DNA of 30,465 nt, taken from the IMG/VR virus record IMGVR_UViG_3300005367_000212, positions 1 to 30,465 of that record; one strand, written 5' to 3'. The translations under genes were made by a program, and so were the position numbers. Source of the stretch: a virus. Positions 6,185 through 13,068 of the stretch are shown here, one piece after another; position 1 is the stretch's first letter, and each line of letters begins with the position of its first letter. The notes beneath the pieces were generated by a model, which made no database searches, was not told where the DNA came from, and saw nothing but the letters and a program-made list of their open reading frames with translations.

Positions 6185-7388
6185 TCCGTAGCCTCATCAC
6201 CTCGCCGGCGAGCTTGACCCGCCCCAGCGCGCGTTTCTGGGCCACCTCGCGGGCTTTGGCGACGGTGGGAGGGGTGTAGGTCTCCTCGAGGAAGCGGCTG
6301 TCGGCCAGGCCGTTGGCGAGGAGCTCGCCCATGGTCTTCCGGTCCGCGCCGGCGGCGTCGGCCTCGACGTTGGCGCTGCGGCGGATGTCGAGCAGCTGGC
6401 GCTCGTCGTCGGGCAGCAGGATCCCGCGCACGAACCGGAAGTCTTTCGCGAAGAGGTCCTTGGTCTTGTAGGCGACGGCCTGCGGCGGCCGACCGCCGCG
6501 ATCGCTGCGATCGGCGCGGGTGCGGAAGATCGGCGTGTCGTCGGCCTCGGCGCGGTCCTGGCGGGCGATGTAGGCCGCGAGCGCCTGGCCGAGCTCGTCG
6601 GAGATGGCGGCGAAGGCCTCGGCCTGGGTCTTGGTTCGCCGGCGGTGGACGTAGAAGCCCTCGCAGTCGCGCTTCAGCTGCGAGGGGCGCAGCGTGCGGA
6701 CGTCGACCGGCGAGAACATGGTCTGCCAGAGCGTCTCGATCGCGAGGCCCATCCCTTCAAAGCCGGCGATCGCCGCCACGGCCGCGAGGTCCTCGATCTC
6801 GGCGCCCAGCCAGATGGCGCTACGGCCCGCCGGCTGCGGGTTGGCGAGCTTGTCGGCCGGGGAGGCGTAGCCGAGCCGCAACCGCACGACGGCGTCGGCG
6901 AGGAGGATCTTCAGCGCCTTGATGGCGCGCCAGCGCTCACGCGGTGAGATTGTCGCCACCAGGTCAGCGTTGAACTGCTCGCAGAGCTCGGTCGTGATCC
7001 TGGTGATCACGGTCCGGGAGAGGGTGGGGCCGATCGGCTGGCCCTTGTCGTCGGCCGGCCGCCACGCGTCGATGTAGCGCCAGCCGCGCTCGTAATCCTC
7101 GCGCGTGCGGACGCTCTTCTTCGACCACCAGGTGGACGGCTTCAGCTTGGATCCGCGCAGCCGGTCCCAATAGGCGCCGAAGGTGCCGGCCGGGTAGTGG
7201 GTGACCTGGCCGCGCTCGCCCTGGGCTTTCTGCCATGCCGCGTAGAGCTTCAGCGCCTCGGCCTGGGCGGCGGGCCCGTCGGGTCCGAGCGGCTTCGGGA
7301 GGAATCCGAGCTCCCGCATCTCCTTGGTCGGTTGCCAGAAGAGATTCCCGCGCTTCTTGACGGTGTAGCGGAGCTTCGCGCTCGTCAC
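6177..7388 (-). CDS. int: Tyrosine recombinase, phage integrase
   Basis: A 403-residue site-specific recombinase placed beside the split tRNA-Asp, so presumably the enzyme that integrated the phage. Residues 1-120 look like the arm-binding/DUF-type N-terminus (KKRGNLFWQPT), followed by a core-binding region (about 120-180) and a divergent catalytic domain. The likely nucleophile is Tyr371 (FLEETYTPP), with Arg337 (DIRRS) and Lys253 (RRRTK) recognisable. The first catalytic arginine expected in TGxRxxE is not seen: the stretch reads TMFSPVDVRTL, with Ser226 at that place and Arg231 five residues on. The HxxR histidine is replaced by Asp. The start is GTG at 7388, overlapping the previous stop (GTGA). 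Confidence 0.88.
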   Translation of the reverse strand: MTSAKLRYTVKKRGNLFWQPTKEMRELGFLPKPLGPDGPAAQAEALKLYAAWQKAQGERGQVTHYPAGTFGAYWDRLRGSKLKPSTWWSKKSVRTREDYERGWRYIDAWRPADDKGQPIGPTLSRTVITRITTELCEQFNADLVATISPRERWRAIKALKILLADAVVRLRLGYASPADKLANPQPAGRSAIWLGAEIEDLAAVAAIAGFEGMGLAIETLWQTMFSPVDVRTLRPSQLKRDCEGFYVHRRRTKTQAEAFAAISDELGQALAAYIARQDRAEADDTPIFRTRADRSDRGGRPPQAVAYKTKDLFAKDFRFVRGILLPDDERQLLDIRRSANVEADAAGADRKTMGELLANGLADSRFLEETYTPPTVAKAREVAQKRALGRVKLAGEVMRLRNG

Positions 7389-7582
7389 TCGCCGAAGGCC
7401 TCCCGCATCCGCTGCTCGGCATCCTGGGCGGCATCAAGGGCCTGATTGGCGGCGATCGGCAAGATCCGCAGCGCGCCGTTGTGGATCTCGACGGAGAAGC
7501 TGCCCGGCGGCAGGCCGGCCTTGACCGCGGCGCGGATCGCGCGGGTGACGTCGTGCTGCTTGAAGGCGGCGCGGCGGGTCAT
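7385..7582 (-). CDS. Small conserved phage protein
   Basis: A 65-residue protein of unknown function. The N-terminal half looks like a short basic helix-turn-helix-type stretch (AAFKQHDVTRAIRAAVKAG), followed by a two-stranded beta element (FSVEIHNGALRILP) and a C-terminal helix. Proteins of this form commonly stand directly upstream of integrase genes in alphaproteobacterial prophages. Its stop overlaps the integrase GTG and its ATG overlaps the previous stop, both by 4 bases. Confidence 0.75.
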   Translation of the reverse strand: MTRRAAFKQHDVTRAIRAAVKAGLPPGSFSVEIHNGALRILPIAANQALDAAQDAEQRMREAFGE

Positions 7583-7728
7583 GTCCGCCCCGCGGATTCC
7601 TGCTTGCGGGCGAGCTCGGCGATGGCGATGGCGAGCGCCCGGCGCTGCTCGCGCAAGCTCACGGCGCGCGCGCCGATGAGGTTGTCGCGCATGCGGATCA
7701 GTACGGCGAGGGCGTGGGTGTTGGTCAT
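7579..7728 (-). CDS. Very small phage protein
   Basis: A 49-residue, mostly helical protein (MTNTHALAVLIRMRD to RKQESAGRT) of unknown function. The start is set by the ATGA overlap with the stop of the gene at 7725; a longer open frame to 7944 only mirrors that gene. It continues the coupled chain of the leftward operon. Confidence 0.65.
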   Translation of the reverse strand: MTNTHALAVLIRMRDNLIGARAVSLREQRRALAIAIAELARKQESAGRT

Positions 7729-8201
7729 TTCGGCCCCTCGAGCATGAGACGGGGCGGCCCGCCGACGCGATAGTGCTCCTCGATCTGCGGCTTCATCCTC
7801 TCGCCGACCGTGGATCCGTCGGAAAGCACCATGAAGGCCATGAACTCGTCCTCGAGCGTGGTGATGCCGACCGCCACGGCCTCGAGCTTGGCGCGGATCA
7901 CCAGGAGGAGCGCGCGCCACAGCGAGCGGCATTCCTGCTCCCACATCTTCTCGGGAACGCCGGTGGCGCGGCGGAAGGTGCTGGAGCCCTGTTTGTAGGT
8001 CTGGAAGTCGGCCCGATCGGGCGGCGGCAGGGTGAGCGCGAAGCGGTAGTGCCGGCCCTGCAGGCGGAAGGCGATCTTCGCGTCCGTCCCGTCGATCGAG
8101 TAGCCGAATGCGTCCGCGCCGTACTTGGTGAGCACGTGCTCGATCTCCGCCCGGGTCTTGTCGACCGCGACGTCCGTCGTCTTGGCGTACTTGCCGCTCA
8201 T
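7725..8201 (-). CDS. Conserved phage protein of unknown function
   Basis: A 158-residue protein. It begins MSGKYAKTTDV and contains an alpha/beta region: AEIEHVLTKYGADAFGYSIDG, then KIAFRLQGRHYRFALTLPPP, followed by a helix WEQECRSLWRALLLVIRAKLEAV and the acidic TTLEDEFMAFMVLSDG. The order KIAF..Y.F.L.LP and W.ALLLVIKAKLEAV is familiar from small proteins of unknown role in alphaproteobacterial phages and gene clusters for early functions. The start at 8201 is chosen because its ATGA overlaps the preceding stop; an upstream ATG at 8219 is less likely. Confidence 0.78.
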   Translation of the reverse strand: MSGKYAKTTDVAVDKTRAEIEHVLTKYGADAFGYSIDGTDAKIAFRLQGRHYRFALTLPPPDRADFQTYKQGSSTFRRATGVPEKMWEQECRSLWRALLLVIRAKLEAVAVGITTLEDEFMAFMVLSDGSTVGERMKPQIEEHYRVGGPPRLMLEGPK

Positions 8202-8428
8202 CGGGCGCGCGCCCCCCATTCGGCCGCGTGCTCCGGGCAGAGGTCTTTATCCGGCGCTGGAACGTGGGTGCAGCGCGCGCAGAGCGGGCGATCGCAGGTG
8301 CCGGATTTCTTGGTCGGGACTTTCCAGTCGCAGAGCTTGGTCGCCCGGGCGCCGCACGCGCAGCGTTGGGTGGGCGTGCAGACGATCGCGCCGATTCCGT
8401 CGGGACGTCTCACGTGCGTGCAGGGCAT
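8198..8428 (-). CDS. Cysteine-rich putative zinc-binding phage protein
   Basis: A 76-residue protein with nine cysteines arranged as CTHV, C, CAC, C, then CDRPLCARCTH and CPEHAAEW. The last block (CxxxxCxxC...CxxH) resembles a zinc ribbon or treble clef binding one or two metal ions. The function is unknown; DNA or protein binding is the usual inference. It overlaps the gene before it by one base (TGATG) and the one after by four. Confidence 0.75.
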   Translation of the reverse strand: MPCTHVRRPDGIGAIVCTPTQRCACGARATKLCDWKVPTKKSGTCDRPLCARCTHVPAPDKDLCPEHAAEWGARAR

Positions 8429-8736
8429 CAGGCGCCGAGCTCCTGTTGCAGGCGAACGACGTGGCCGAGCGTCAACTTATCGGTCGGAAGCTCACGCGCT
8501 TGCCATGCCTGCAGCGCTGCCAGCTTCAACGTCTGCTCGCGCGACCAGGTGACGAAAGCGCGCCAGCCGTCCCGCTCCGCGGGCGGAGCGCTCCACACGC
8601 GGCCGAGCTCGTCGTCGTGGCCCTGCAGGGCGATCTTGGTGGTGGTCGGAACGACGCGTTGGCACGAGTTGCAGAGCGCCTGGCCGGCGCCCGGCGTACG
8701 CCCGCAGCCAGGCGTGTAGCAGACGAAGCCCTTCAC
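8428..8736 (-). CDS. Small phage protein with N-terminal zinc finger
   Basis: A 102-residue protein with an N-terminal CYTPGC and LCNSC (residues 6-24), a four-cysteine metal site, then a helix-rich acidic/basic remainder ending LTLGHVVRLQQELGA. The function is unknown. The start is GTG at 8736, overlapping the previous stop as GTGA; the longer open frame upstream mirrors the preceding gene. Two consecutive genes thus encode small metal-binding proteins. Confidence 0.7.
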   Translation of the reverse strand: MKGFVCYTPGCGRTPGAGQALCNSCQRVVPTTTKIALQGHDDELGRVWSAPPAERDGWRAFVTWSREQTLKLAALQAWQARELPTDKLTLGHVVRLQQELGA

Positions 8737-9083
8737 GCGCCGATCCCAATCGTGAAGCGCTGCCTGAGCAGCTCCGCGCCTAGGGCGTGACCCGGGGTGC
8801 GATGGGGGACAGGGATCCCCTTGCGCCGCAGGCCTGTGATCGCGGCGGAGGCGGCCTTCTTCGACATGCGCAGCTCGCCAGCGATCTCGGGGAAGGTGCA
8901 ACCGGCGCTATAGAGGCTGAGGATCCGCCGCTCGTAGGGCGTGATCTTGCGGCCGCCGCCGATCGCGCCGGCGACGTCCTCGATCGTGCGCCCGGCGCTC
9001 TCCGCGATCTCCTCGACGCTGTCGCCGGCATGGAAGCATTCGCGGGCCCATGCGAGCTCGTCGGCGTCCCACAGCTTAGCCAT
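8733..9083 (-). CDS. Helix-turn-helix phage regulator
   Basis: A 116-residue protein with two predicted helix-turn-helix units. The first is LWDADELAWARECFHAGDSVEEIAESAGRTIEDV (about residues 4-40) and resembles GcrA-type and SANT-like HTH segments. The second is ERRILSLYSAGCTFPEIAGELRMSKKAASAAITGLRRKG (about 52-90), a sigma-factor-region-4-like HTH. It likely binds DNA; the target is unknown. The start at ATG 9083 overlaps the end of the previous gene by 8 bases (ATGGCTAA). Confidence 0.75.
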   Translation of the reverse strand: MAKLWDADELAWARECFHAGDSVEEIAESAGRTIEDVAGAIGGGRKITPYERRILSLYSAGCTFPEIAGELRMSKKAASAAITGLRRKGIPVPHRTPGHALGAELLRQRFTIGIGA

Positions 9084-9714
9084 TCGGGGCCTCGAAAACG
9101 CTGATCGCCTCTTCCACGCCCGGGACAAACGGGATCAGGACCGCCGCCGGCGGATCTTCCGGGGGCGGGATCTGGTCGACCTGCCGGGCGAGCTCAAGCG
9201 CCTGGTCGTGCCGGCGGGCGAGGTCCTCGGCGCAGCGGCGCATGGCGGCCAGGACGCGCTTCAGCTCGTCTTTCGTCGCGCTGCTGTGCTCGACCACGGG
9301 GACGAGCGCCTCCACCAGGTCGACGAGCAGGGCGTCGGCGTGGCGCTCGCGCGCGATCGCCGCCTGGGCGCCGCGCGCCTCGGCGAGCAGGGTGGCGTCG
9401 GTGGGGACGTGGGCGACGCGGTGCGACCAGGCGCGGCGCTGCAGCTGGTACTCGAACGCCTGCTGCTCGGCCGGGGTCAGGTGGTCGGCGTCGGGCAGGC
9501 GCTTGTTGGGCCATTCGTCGAGCCTGTCGGCCTGCTGCAAGGCGCTTTCGACCAGCGCGGCCGGTACGCCCCGCTTGGCGGCCAGAGCCGCCCAGGCGCG
9601 CACTGCAGGGCCCGCATTGGGGTCGCGGCCGCGGATGAAGAACCACGGCTCGCCGGGCTCCAGCTGGGTGAAGCGGGCTAGGCGGTCGTAGTCGGCGCGT
9701 CCGGAGTCAGCCAT
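9076..9714 (-). CDS. Phage protein of unknown function
   Basis: A 212-residue, largely helical protein. The N-terminus (YDRLARFTQLEPGEPWFFIRGRDP) is followed by Ala-rich helices, a central EQQAFEYQLQRRAWSHRVAHVP, and a long helix 115-180 that could form a coiled coil (KDELKRVLAAMRRCAEDLARRHDQALELARQ in part). The C-terminus is proline-rich. I do not recognise a family. It overlaps both neighbours by 8 bases. Confidence 0.75.
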   Translation of the reverse strand: MADSGRADYDRLARFTQLEPGEPWFFIRGRDPNAGPAVRAWAALAAKRGVPAALVESALQQADRLDEWPNKRLPDADHLTPAEQQAFEYQLQRRAWSHRVAHVPTDATLLAEARGAQAAIARERHADALLVDLVEALVPVVEHSSATKDELKRVLAAMRRCAEDLARRHDQALELARQVDQIPPPEDPPAAVLIPFVPGVEEAISVFEAPNG

Positions 9715-9832
9715 GGCCGGCCGCCACGCTGAAGGTGCGGACGGTCCAGGCGACCAGGAAGATCACCATCCAGACGACGGAGGCGGCGACGAGGAGCAGG
9801 CGGGGGTTGGAGAAGGCGGGGGGCTGGCGCAT
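9707..9832 (-). CDS. 41-residue single-pass membrane protein
   Basis: Encoded between 9832 and 9707: a short basic N-terminus (MRQPPAFSNPR), one hydrophobic segment (about residues 11-30, LLLVAASVVWMVIFLVAW) and a short tail. It fits exactly between its neighbours, with its ATG in TGATG with the previous stop and its TGA in ATGGCTGA with the next start, which is strong support for a real gene. The function is unknown; a micro-protein acting at the inner membrane is the simple reading. Confidence 0.7.
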   Translation of the reverse strand: MRQPPAFSNPRLLLVAASVVWMVIFLVAWTVRTFSVAAGHG

Positions 9833-10194
9833 CAGTGGCCCCGCGCTGCCGAACTTGGCGCCGTGACCATCACCCCGCCTTCGCCGGCGAGGGAGCGCAG
9901 GGTAGCGTCGAACGCGGACGTCGCGATGCGCCAGAAGGAGTCGCGGATCCCTTCCATCTCGGCCTCGGTGCTGATCAGCGCAATCGTGGTCCCAAGCGCC
10001 AAGGCGTAGGCCTTGATGATCAAATAGGGGTCGAGGCCCTGGTACCTGAGCGGTGCGCTGGCCGCCTGCAGGGTCCCACCCAGCAACAATTCTATCGGGG
10101 TGCCCGGCGGCGCCGTGCTGCTGGCGACATGGAAAAGGCGCTCGGCGGCGTGGCCGAGCTCGTCATTCGGGTCGGTAATCCGCTTAGTGGACAT
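9832..10194 (-). CDS. Phage protein of unknown function
   Basis: A 120-residue protein (MSTKRITDPNDELGHAAERLF to APSSAARGH), mostly helical, with a hydrophobic middle (YLIIKAYALALGTTIALIS) that could be a membrane segment or a buried helix. The start ATG at 10194 has GAGG seven bases upstream. An in-frame TTG at 10206 that overlaps the previous stop is the alternative. No family is recognised. Confidence 0.68.
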   Translation of the reverse strand: MSTKRITDPNDELGHAAERLFHVASSTAPPGTPIELLLGGTLQAASAPLRYQGLDPYLIIKAYALALGTTIALISTEAEMEGIRDSFWRIATSAFDATLRSLAGEGGVMVTAPSSAARGH

Positions 10195-10202
10195 GGCGCG
10201 CC

Positions 10203-10445
10203 TCAAATGATCAGCCGGAGGGGGATGGCGGCGACGTCCGGCCTGGCGGGCACGGTTTCGAGCAGCTCGGCCGCGTAACGGGCGTGGGTCTCGAGCGGCG
10301 CGCTGTTCGGCACGGCGACCCGGACGATGAAGCAGTGGACGAGGGTCCCCTGCTCGTCCTCGCCCTGCCAGATGCGGGCGGAGACGAGGCCGTCGGCGGC
10401 GTTCAGCTGGACGATGCGGTCGGTGGGCTCGATGGTGAGCTTCAT
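10203..10445 (-). CDS. Small phage protein, beta-rich
   Basis: An 80-residue protein of unknown function: MKLTIEPTDRIVQLN..GLVSARIWQG..GTLVHCFIVRVAV followed by a helix (THARYAAELLETV) and the end PLRLII. The alternating strands followed by a helix are typical of small phage early proteins. The start at 10445 has GGAG upstream. Confidence 0.75.
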   Translation of the reverse strand: MKLTIEPTDRIVQLNAADGLVSARIWQGEDEQGTLVHCFIVRVAVPNSAPLETHARYAAELLETVPARPDVAAIPLRLII

Positions 10446-10457
10446 GGGGGCTCCAGG

Positions 10458-10553
10458 TCAGCGGGCGAGAAGGGCGAGCACCAGGCGCGCGAAAATCCCG
10501 CGCCGGCGGCGGGGCAGTTCGGCGACTTCGAAGGCGAGCAGGCGCAGCGGCAT
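10458..10553 (-). CDS. 31-residue basic micro-protein
   Basis: It reads from ATG 10553 to TGA 10458: MPLRLLAFEVAELPRRRRGIF plus a hydrophobic end (ARLVLALLAR). The ATG overlaps the previous stop as TGATG, and the next gene starts 12 bases after its stop with a GGAG site, so it fits the operon pattern. It has no known family. The Arg cluster with a hydrophobic tail could associate with membrane. Confidence 0.5.
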   Translation of the reverse strand: MPLRLLAFEVAELPRRRRGIFARLVLALLAR

Positions 10554-10759
10554 CAACGGGGCGCCAGGATGGCCAGCGCCGCCAGCACGCCGGCGAGCGG
10601 GGAGAGCATGATGACGAACTCCAGCACGCCCGGCGGGATGCGCGGCTTGCGCGGGGCGAGCGGCTTCGCCGGCAGGAAGTCGGCGTAGAGCGGCGGGCGC
10701 CGCCTGGGCGTGGACGCCGGCGGCGCCGCGCGGGGCAGCTCGGGCGCGGGCTCAGGCAT
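10553..10759 (-). CDS. Proline-rich protein with C-terminal membrane segment
   Basis: A 68-residue protein. Residues 1-42 are Pro/Arg-rich (MPEPAPELPRAAPPAS...), and residues 44-66 form one hydrophobic helix (VLEFVIMLSPLAGVLAALAIL) at the C-terminus, so a tail-anchored or bitopic membrane protein. Its ATG overlaps the end of the preceding gene by 8 bases (ATGCCTGA). The function is unknown. Confidence 0.65.
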   Translation of the reverse strand: MPEPAPELPRAAPPASTPRRRPPLYADFLPAKPLAPRKPRIPPGVLEFVIMLSPLAGVLAALAILAPR

Positions 10760-10973
10760 CGGGCCGCCGTCCGAGCCGATAGCGGATCTCCTGCGCCAGA
10801 TCGCGCAGCTCGCGCCGAGCGTCATCGCCAAGGTCAAGGCTGAACCGGAGGCCGAGCCCGTCGGCGATGGCGCGGGCCAGGCGCTCGTTCGGCGGGAAGG
10901 CCTCGTTCCGCTCGCGAAGCTGGGCCAGCCTGCGTTTCGCGTCGGAGCTGCTGCTGGGAAAGCTGCTAGCCAC
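10752..10973 (-). CDS. Small helical phage protein
   Basis: A 73-residue, highly charged helical protein (AKRRLAQLRERNEAF, ELRDLAQEIRYRLGRR) with a Ser-rich start. It starts with GTG at 10973, which shares 8 bases with the end of the previous gene (GTGGCTAG). The function is unknown. Confidence 0.65.
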   Translation of the reverse strand: MASSFPSSSSDAKRRLAQLRERNEAFPPNERLARAIADGLGLRFSLDLGDDARRELRDLAQEIRYRLGRRPDA

Positions 10974-11226
10974 GGCGCGCCTCCGAGGGCTTGCGGGCTT
11001 CGGCGACGCCGGCGGGCGTGAGGAAGTAGCGCATGCGGCGGCCGCCGCCAGGATCGCGGATCCGCAGCATCTCCATGCGCTGCAGGAGTGGAGCGTTGGT
11101 GGCGTTGAAGCCCGGGATCCGATGCGCCTCGAGCGCGGCCTCGGCCGTGGTCGCGCCGGCGTTCCAGAGTGCGCGCAGCTCGGCGCGCTGGGCCGGGGTG
11201 AGCTTGTACATGGGCGGGGAGGTCAT
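10966..11226 (-). CDS. Putative winged-helix phage protein
   Basis: An 86-residue protein: KLTPAQRAELRALWNAGATTAEAALEAHRIP, then NATNAPLLQRMEMLRIRDPGGGRRMRYFLTPAGVAEA. The helix, second helix and short beta wing ending in FLTPAG are the pattern of a winged-helix DNA-binding or replication accessory protein. The ATG at 11226 overlaps the stop of the GcrA-like gene (ATGA). The role is not known. Confidence 0.68.
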   Translation of the reverse strand: MTSPPMYKLTPAQRAELRALWNAGATTAEAALEAHRIPGFNATNAPLLQRMEMLRIRDPGGGRRMRYFLTPAGVAEARKPSEARRG

Positions 11227-11747
11227 GCGTACCTCCGGACCGAGCGGACGAGCTCGTCGGTGTCGACCTTCCGCGCCGAATAGACGAGAGCGCGGTGCGC
11301 TTCGCAGTACTTGCCGCGATGGATTCTCGCGCAGCAGGACCAGAACTCGCCGCCGGGCCCCGCCAGCGGCCAGGCGCATTGCCCCGCCCCGCGGTCCGTC
11401 CAAGGCCGCGCGGTCGCGAGCAGGCCCGATGCGGTTCGCGGTGCGGGTGGATCGACGACGGGCGGCGGCGGGGCGAGGCCGATCGGCGGCGGCGCCTTGG
11501 GCATCGGCGTGCGTGGCGCGATCGAGCGGGGCTTTCTGATGCGCGGCGCGCGATAGGCTGCGGCTGGGAGGTCACGCTGCAGACCGTGGCGGTGCATGAA
11601 GCCGATGACCGCGTTGCGGGTGAACCTCCGCGCGGCCGTGGAGATGCTGTTGGCGATCTCCGTCGCCGAACGACCTTCCTTCCACATCTTGATCGCCGCG
11701 GCGGCGACGTCGTCGGGCCAGGCTGGACGGAGGTCGGTGGCCGACAT
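11223..11747 (-). CDS. GcrA-like cell-cycle regulator (phage copy)
   Basis: A 174-residue protein of the GcrA family. The N-terminal HTH (residues about 9-57) has AWPDDVAAAAIKMWKEGRSATEIAN and RNAVIGFMHRHGL, the family hallmark. A proline-rich linker (65-105) is followed by a C-terminal Cys/His block (QCAWPLAGPGG, SCCARIHRGKYCEAH; residues 123-151). In Caulobacter, GcrA binds the housekeeping sigma factor and activates promoters with CcrM-methylated GANTC sites. A phage copy could redirect host transcription or recognise methylated phage promoters. It is longer in the linker than I would expect for a host GcrA. It lies in the leftward early operon, overlapping both neighbours. Confidence 0.82.
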   Translation of the reverse strand: MSATDLRPAWPDDVAAAAIKMWKEGRSATEIANSISTAARRFTRNAVIGFMHRHGLQRDLPAAAYRAPRIRKPRSIAPRTPMPKAPPPIGLAPPPPVVDPPAPRTASGLLATARPWTDRGAGQCAWPLAGPGGEFWSCCARIHRGKYCEAHRALVYSARKVDTDELVRSVRRYA

Positions 11748-11983
11748 CAGTGGATCCCCTTCGCCCGCCGGGCGGCGATGAACAGCGCGCCCTCTAGCGA
11801 GGCGGCGCCGCCGACGTCGCGGCGGTGCTCGAGCACCCGGTAGGGGCGCGGATTGCGCAGGCCCTTCGCCTGGAAGGGCTTGAAGGCGACCCGCACCCGA
11901 TCGGGCAGGGCGGCGTTGGCGCGGCGCAGCTGCTCGGAGAAGGTCGGCGGCGTCGGCGCGCCGGGCTGGCGGAAGAGGGTCAC
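11747..11983 (-). CDS. Small phage protein
   Basis: A 78-residue protein (TLFRQPGAPTPPTFSEQLRRAN to IAARRAKGIH) of unknown function. The middle (DRVRVAFKPFQAKGLRNPRPYRVLEHRRDV) is basic and beta-like. The start is GTG at 11983, overlapping the previous stop (GTGA); the long open frame upstream is antisense noise of the neighbouring genes. Confidence 0.65.
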   Translation of the reverse strand: MTLFRQPGAPTPPTFSEQLRRANAALPDRVRVAFKPFQAKGLRNPRPYRVLEHRRDVGGAASLEGALFIAARRAKGIH

Positions 11984-12336
11984 GGCCGCGCGGCCTTCTG
12001 CGCGACGTGGGTCCAGAAGCTCCCGCTGGGCCCGGCCGTGACGCACTTGCTGCAGGCGAGCAGGGCGTTGCCTTCCAGCGTTTCGTCGAGCCCGAAGATG
12101 GTCGCGCCCGGCGGAGCCGTATCCCAGGTGAAAGCCGCCAGAGCTTCCATCGCGCCGGCGAGAACTGGCAGCGCCGCCTGGTGGCGCGCATGCTCGATCG
12201 CGGCGGGCTCGGCGCTGGGCGCAGCGGGGTCGGCCGCCCAGGCGGCGCCGAACTTGTTGAACAGCAGCTGCAGGACCTCGGCTCGCACGGCCTCGGCCAG
12301 CTCCAGCGCGGCCCCGGTGGCGACGAACGCGGCCAC
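11980..12336 (-). CDS. Phage protein of unknown function
   Basis: A 118-residue, Ala-rich helical protein with a single CSKC-type pair near the end (LLACSKCVTAGPSGSFWTHVAQ). It is negatively charged in the N-terminal half. It starts with GTG at 12336, three bases after the preceding stop. No family is recognised. Confidence 0.68.
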   Translation of the reverse strand: MAAFVATGAALELAEAVRAEVLQLLFNKFGAAWAADPAAPSAEPAAIEHARHQAALPVLAGAMEALAAFTWDTAPPGATIFGLDETLEGNALLACSKCVTAGPSGSFWTHVAQKAARP

Positions 12337-12339
12337 GGC

Positions 12340-12576
12340 TCAGGCCTCGACCTTGGAGAGGGCCACCCGGGTCGCGCCGGCGGCGCGGTCGTACTCGGCA
12401 GCCAGGGCGTACCGGTCCTCGAATGGCTGCTCGTCGCTGGCGGCGGCCAGATAGGCGTCGCGGGCGGCGAGGAGCTTTTTCGCCGCGTCGAACAGCTCGC
12501 GGCATGCGTCCGGCGCGATCGGGGTCAGCCGCCGGCGCGCGCGGCCCTCGAACTGGTTCTTAGGCGTGGGAGCCAT
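12340..12576 (-). CDS. Small phage protein, helical
   Basis: A 78-residue protein with a basic N-terminus (KNQFEGRARRRLTP) and two helices (CRELFDAAKKLLAARDAYLAAAS and EDRYALAAEYDRAAGATRVAL). The start at 12576 is supported by AGGGGAGG about eight bases upstream. The function is unknown. Confidence 0.7.
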   Translation of the reverse strand: MAPTPKNQFEGRARRRLTPIAPDACRELFDAAKKLLAARDAYLAAASDEQPFEDRYALAAEYDRAAGATRVALSKVEA

Positions 12577-12579
12577 GGT

Positions 12580-12849
12580 TCAGACCTCCCCTAGGGCGGA
12601 GAGGTAGAGGTCGAGGATCGCCTCCTCCTCCATGCGCTTGGCCCGGTCCTGCTTCCGGAGCCGGACGATCTTGCGCAGGGCCTTCACGTCGAAGCCGGCG
12701 CCCTTCGCCTCGGCGAAGACCTCCTTGATGTGCTCGGAGATTTCGGCCTTCTCAGCCTCGAGGCGCTCGACGCGCTCGACGATGGATTTCAGCAGGCCCT
12801 GCGCCGTCTGGTTCAGGATGTCCGGATGAGTGGATGCGTCGTCGGCCAT
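12580..12849 (-). CDS. gapR: GapR family (DUF2312) DNA-binding protein
   Basis: An 89-residue protein, the same length as Caulobacter GapR. It has the long N-terminal helix LLKSIVERVERLEAEKAEISEHIKEVF (about residues 19-45) followed by EAKGAGFDVKALRKIVRLRKQD and the ending EEEAILDLYLSALGE. These are the signature blocks of DUF2312. GapR forms tetramers that clamp overtwisted AT-rich DNA ahead of polymerases and helps topoisomerases. A phage copy in the early operon could aid phage replication or displace the host protein. The start at 12849 follows the previous stop by one base. Confidence 0.92.
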   Translation of the reverse strand: MADDASTHPDILNQTAQGLLKSIVERVERLEAEKAEISEHIKEVFAEAKGAGFDVKALRKIVRLRKQDRAKRMEEEAILDLYLSALGEV

Positions 12850-12850
12850 G

Positions 12851-13051
12851 TCAGGCGGCCTCGGGCGCGAGCGCGATGGACTCGGCCAGGAGGAACCGCT
12901 CGCGGTTCTTGTCGATCGCGATGATGCCCCGGCGGTCGAGCTCGATGGCGTCGATATTTGCGATGCGGATATCCGCACCGGTGTCATCGACTCCGCGGAT
13001 CGTGATGCGGCCCCCCGATCGGCGGGCCGTCCAGCTGTAGATCATGTCCAT
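12851..13051 (-). CDS. First gene of the leftward operon, small beta-rich protein
   Basis: A 66-residue protein (MDMIYSWTARRSGGRITIRG to ESIALAPEAA) made of short strands (RITIRGVDDTG, IRIANIDAIELD, GIIAIDKNRERFLL) and resembling small phage beta-barrel proteins. The start at 13051 has GGGGAG at the right distance; an in-frame ATG at 13078 lies before that site and is rejected. This is the promoter-proximal gene of the operon, about 110 bases after the expected transcription start. Confidence 0.72.
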   Translation of the reverse strand: MDMIYSWTARRSGGRITIRGVDDTGADIRIANIDAIELDRRGIIAIDKNRERFLLAESIALAPEAA

Positions 13052-13068
13052 GGCGGACTCCCCTGGTT

